A stretch of 6,765 nucleotides of DNA, from NCBI GenBank assembly GCA_023229575.1, contig JALNYZ010000074.1, positions 1 to 6,765 on the forward strand, read 5' to 3'. The notes beneath the pieces were generated by a model. The model was not told the origin of the DNA. It made no database searches and saw nothing but the letters and a program-made list of their open reading frames with translations. The stretch comes from Prolixibacteraceae bacterium (GTDB lineage Bacteria > Bacteroidota > Bacteroidia > Bacteroidales > Prolixibacteraceae). This document shows, one piece after another, positions 4,872 through 6,765 of this stretch (its first letter is position 1; each line of letters starts with the position of its first letter). Position numbers and translations under genes: made by a program.

Positions 4872-6765
4872 ATGCGGATATTACCATTATTATTACTTGC
4901 ATTGGCATCTTTGAGCTGCTTTGGTCAAAATACATCTGTTCAGACAGATAAGAAAACGACCAGGGAGCAACTGGACATCAAAGGCAACTTTGGTCCCGAA
5001 TTGAAAAACGGGTTACCTGAAGGATGGATTCCTCCGGTTGGAGTTAGCTTTGATGATTCCGGGAAAATATCGATGAATAAAATCCCCAGGACAGAAAAGA
5101 ATGCATTGCATGTGACCGCTCAAACGAAGGCCATGCGCTTCACTTTCGACAAGAAATGGCCGGTTGCCTCGGGAGACAAATGCGTTATCAGTGCGATTGT
5201 CAGAGGCAACGGAGGGATTGATCTGGGCGCATTTTACTTTCCACGGACCAATCTTTTACCGGCCCCACTCAAAGGATTTTTGGCCAATGGGCAGTGGACT
5301 GAGTTTACAACTGAAATCCTAATCCCAAAGATCAATCCGGAAATTAACGAGATAGTCATTGTCATGGGGGCAAGCTTCGGGGCTTCAGTCGAGTTTGCCG
5401 AAGTAAGGGCAGAGATCATCAAAAAAGAGGAACCCAAAACCACTGGAGCTGCATTAAATGCCCCTGACAATACATTACCGGTGAGCGACCGGTTATGGAA
5501 AATAGCAAATGTCAGGGAGGCATTTCTCATTGACAGACAGGCAGATGAAAATATCCGGCAGTTTCTTGAATTGAAACAGCAGGCGAAAAAGATGCTTGAG
5601 GGCAATGATCTGTCCGGAGCTCCCGAACTGATCAGAAAGTATGACAAGCAGGTTGAGGAGGTTCGTGAACCGGCTAAAAGGATTGTAGTTGCGATTCAGA
5701 ACCGCCATGCGATACCCGAATTGTATATCCACGGCAAAGAAGTACGGGTTTCTTCAGGAAAGTATTCAGCAACAATAAAAGAAGGACTGAATATCATTGG
5801 ACTGAAAGTGAAGGTGAACGGGCAAACTCCCGGTATGCGCATCAGCATCCCCGGCCAGCCGGAACTGGAAAGCCGTTGGCGGGTCGGTACAGCTACCGAT
5901 GACAGCTGGCTGAAAGAGGCGTTCGACGATCGCGCTTGGAAACAAGCGCAAATCGACAAGGATGGCTATCTGATCGTACCGGAAGGATCTGCCGGCACTG
6001 TCTGTTTCCGTCAAATCATACTATGGGGCGATAATCATTACAGTGGGTTGCCAAGTATCCAGCCAAAAGTGCGTGAATGGGGCTTTTCCGAAAAGGGTAT
6101 GGAAACCCTTTTCCATGTTCTTTATTCGCCACAGCCGTTGACTTTCGCCCTTGAAGATTATGAACTCATTCTTGACGTCCCCAGAGGTTTTACACTGCTC
6201 AGGGAGAAATATGCCGACAACTCCAAAGGTACCAAACTTAACAGGCGTCCCCGGAATGTGACAGAGGAGGTGACGAAACATGAGAATCAGCCATATACCC
6301 GGTACCGGTTTTCGTTTGAACCCGATTTTGTCCAGCCAGTCAATAGTGAAAATAACAACCAGGCCACAATGATCCCCCTCTTGCTGGGAGAGTACAAGGG
6401 TGCGGACAAGTTGTGCAATTTCTATTTCCGGCGTCTGGCCTCAGGAAACCTAACCGAACTGGAACAGACATTGCCCGTGCGGATATTGCCACCGATCAAC
6501 GGGCGCATGCCGAAGAAAGTGATGCTTTCGCAGTATACTCTGCCCTGGTGGTCGACAGAATTTTTCCCGGAACAACTTAAGGCGCACGTGCATCAATCTT
6601 TGAATGCCGGTCTTAATTTATGGTCTATCCATGCTGTAGCCGGAGAGTATGCAAAAAAAGTATATGACCAGGTGATTGAACGGGGCGGGCTTATCCTGCT
6701 GCAACCTGCGTGGAATTATCCCCATCTGACGGTTTTACCGCAAAGCGCTTTTGGGAAATTAATGC
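4872..6765 (+). CDS. Large exported multidomain protein, probable glycan-active, 3' end outside window
   Basis: The frame is open for 631 codons from ATG 4872 to the right edge with no stop. Residues 1-19 (MRILPLLLLALASLSCFGQ) form a signal peptide, probably cut before Gln19. Cys16 does not sit in a good lipobox. Residues 35-183 look like a beta-sandwich carbohydrate-binding module, with alternating strands and the ending VEFAEVRAEI. Residues 205-272 are charged and helical, a likely linker or short coiled coil. Residues 283-385 resemble the galactose-binding-like fold found in GH2-type enzymes (DDSW...FDDRAWKQA...VCFRQIILW). Residues 400-545 are again beta-rich. From about residue 547, KKVMLSQYTLPWW, then AGLNLWSIHA and GGLILLQPAWNYP, suggest the first strands and helices of a (beta/alpha)8 barrel that continues outside. 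I cannot name the family or a catalytic residue. It is on the same strand as the GH127-type gene, 155 nt beyond the Calx-beta fragment, and fits a PUL enzyme or binding protein. Confidence 0.82.
   Translation, partial: MRILPLLLLALASLSCFGQNTSVQTDKKTTREQLDIKGNFGPELKNGLPEGWIPPVGVSFDDSGKISMNKIPRTEKNALHVTAQTKAMRFTFDKKWPVASGDKCVISAIVRGNGGIDLGAFYFPRTNLLPAPLKGFLANGQWTEFTTEILIPKINPEINEIVIVMGASFGASVEFAEVRAEIIKKEEPKTTGAALNAPDNTLPVSDRLWKIANVREAFLIDRQADENIRQFLELKQQAKKMLEGNDLSGAPELIRKYDKQVEEVREPAKRIVVAIQNRHAIPELYIHGKEVRVSSGKYSATIKEGLNIIGLKVKVNGQTPGMRISIPGQPELESRWRVGTATDDSWLKEAFDDRAWKQAQIDKDGYLIVPEGSAGTVCFRQIILWGDNHYSGLPSIQPKVREWGFSEKGMETLFHVLYSPQPLTFALEDYELILDVPRGFTLLREKYADNSKGTKLNRRPRNVTEEVTKHENQPYTRYRFSFEPDFVQPVNSENNNQATMIPLLLGEYKGADKLCNFYFRRLASGNLTELEQTLPVRILPPINGRMPKKVMLSQYTLPWWSTEFFPEQLKAHVHQSLNAGLNLWSIHAVAGEYAKKVYDQVIERGGLILLQPAWNYPHLTVLPQSAFGKLM

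Noticed and set aside
5234..6281. Several open frames on the - strand across the right-hand gene
   Set aside because: They lie wholly inside the long + strand frame, have low-complexity or Cys/Ser-rich translations without domain features, and are best explained as antisense shadows.

Overview
The window looks like part of a polysaccharide-utilisation locus from a member of the Bacteroidota. The main evidence is the C-terminal half of a SusD/RagB-type glycan-binding lipoprotein at the left edge. It is followed by genes for exported carbohydrate-active proteins, with A-rich leaders that lack Shine-Dalgarno sequences. All genes are on the + strand. The genus cannot be read from this sequence.

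Layout: (1) 1-788, SusD-family C-terminal part, cut by the left edge. (2) 789-993, intergenic, with a 9-nt direct repeat and a perfect 12-bp stem-loop that looks like an intrinsic terminator. (3) 994-2523, an exported right-handed parallel beta-helix protein (pectate-lyase-3-like) with a C-terminal Calx-beta domain. (4) 2524-2639, intergenic, with an 8-bp stem-loop. (5) 2640-4472, an exported DUF1680/GH127-type enzyme (beta-L-arabinofuranosidase clan) with the expected Glu/Cys/Cys-Cys active-site set. (6) 4462-4716, an orphan C-terminal piece of a Calx-beta domain, overlapping the end of the GH127-type gene in another frame and 83% identical in DNA to the tail of the beta-helix gene. (7) 4717-4871, a gap that may hold the decayed 3' end of another gene. 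(8) 4872-6765, a 631-codon open frame that runs off the right edge. It encodes an exported multidomain protein with two beta-sandwich-like regions and what looks like the start of a barrel.

Inferred joint role: SusD captures an oligosaccharide at the cell surface, and the exported beta-helix protein, GH127-type enzyme and large multidomain protein act on it. A plant pectin or other arabinose-containing glycan is a reasonable guess, because beta-helix proteins often act on pectic chains and GH127 relatives remove L-arabinofuranose. The substrate is not proven by the sequence.

The most unusual signal is the pair of Calx-beta tails. The same 70-codon segment, with no gaps between copies, ends two neighbouring transcription-direction-matched reading frames, and the similarity fades at the stop codon. 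One copy is a proper domain fusion. The other is half a domain stranded behind the GH127-type gene, yet its frame is intact and most differences between the copies are third-position changes. This suggests shuffling of a 3'-terminal module within the locus, with a possible but unproven frameshift route to a GH127-Calx-beta fusion.
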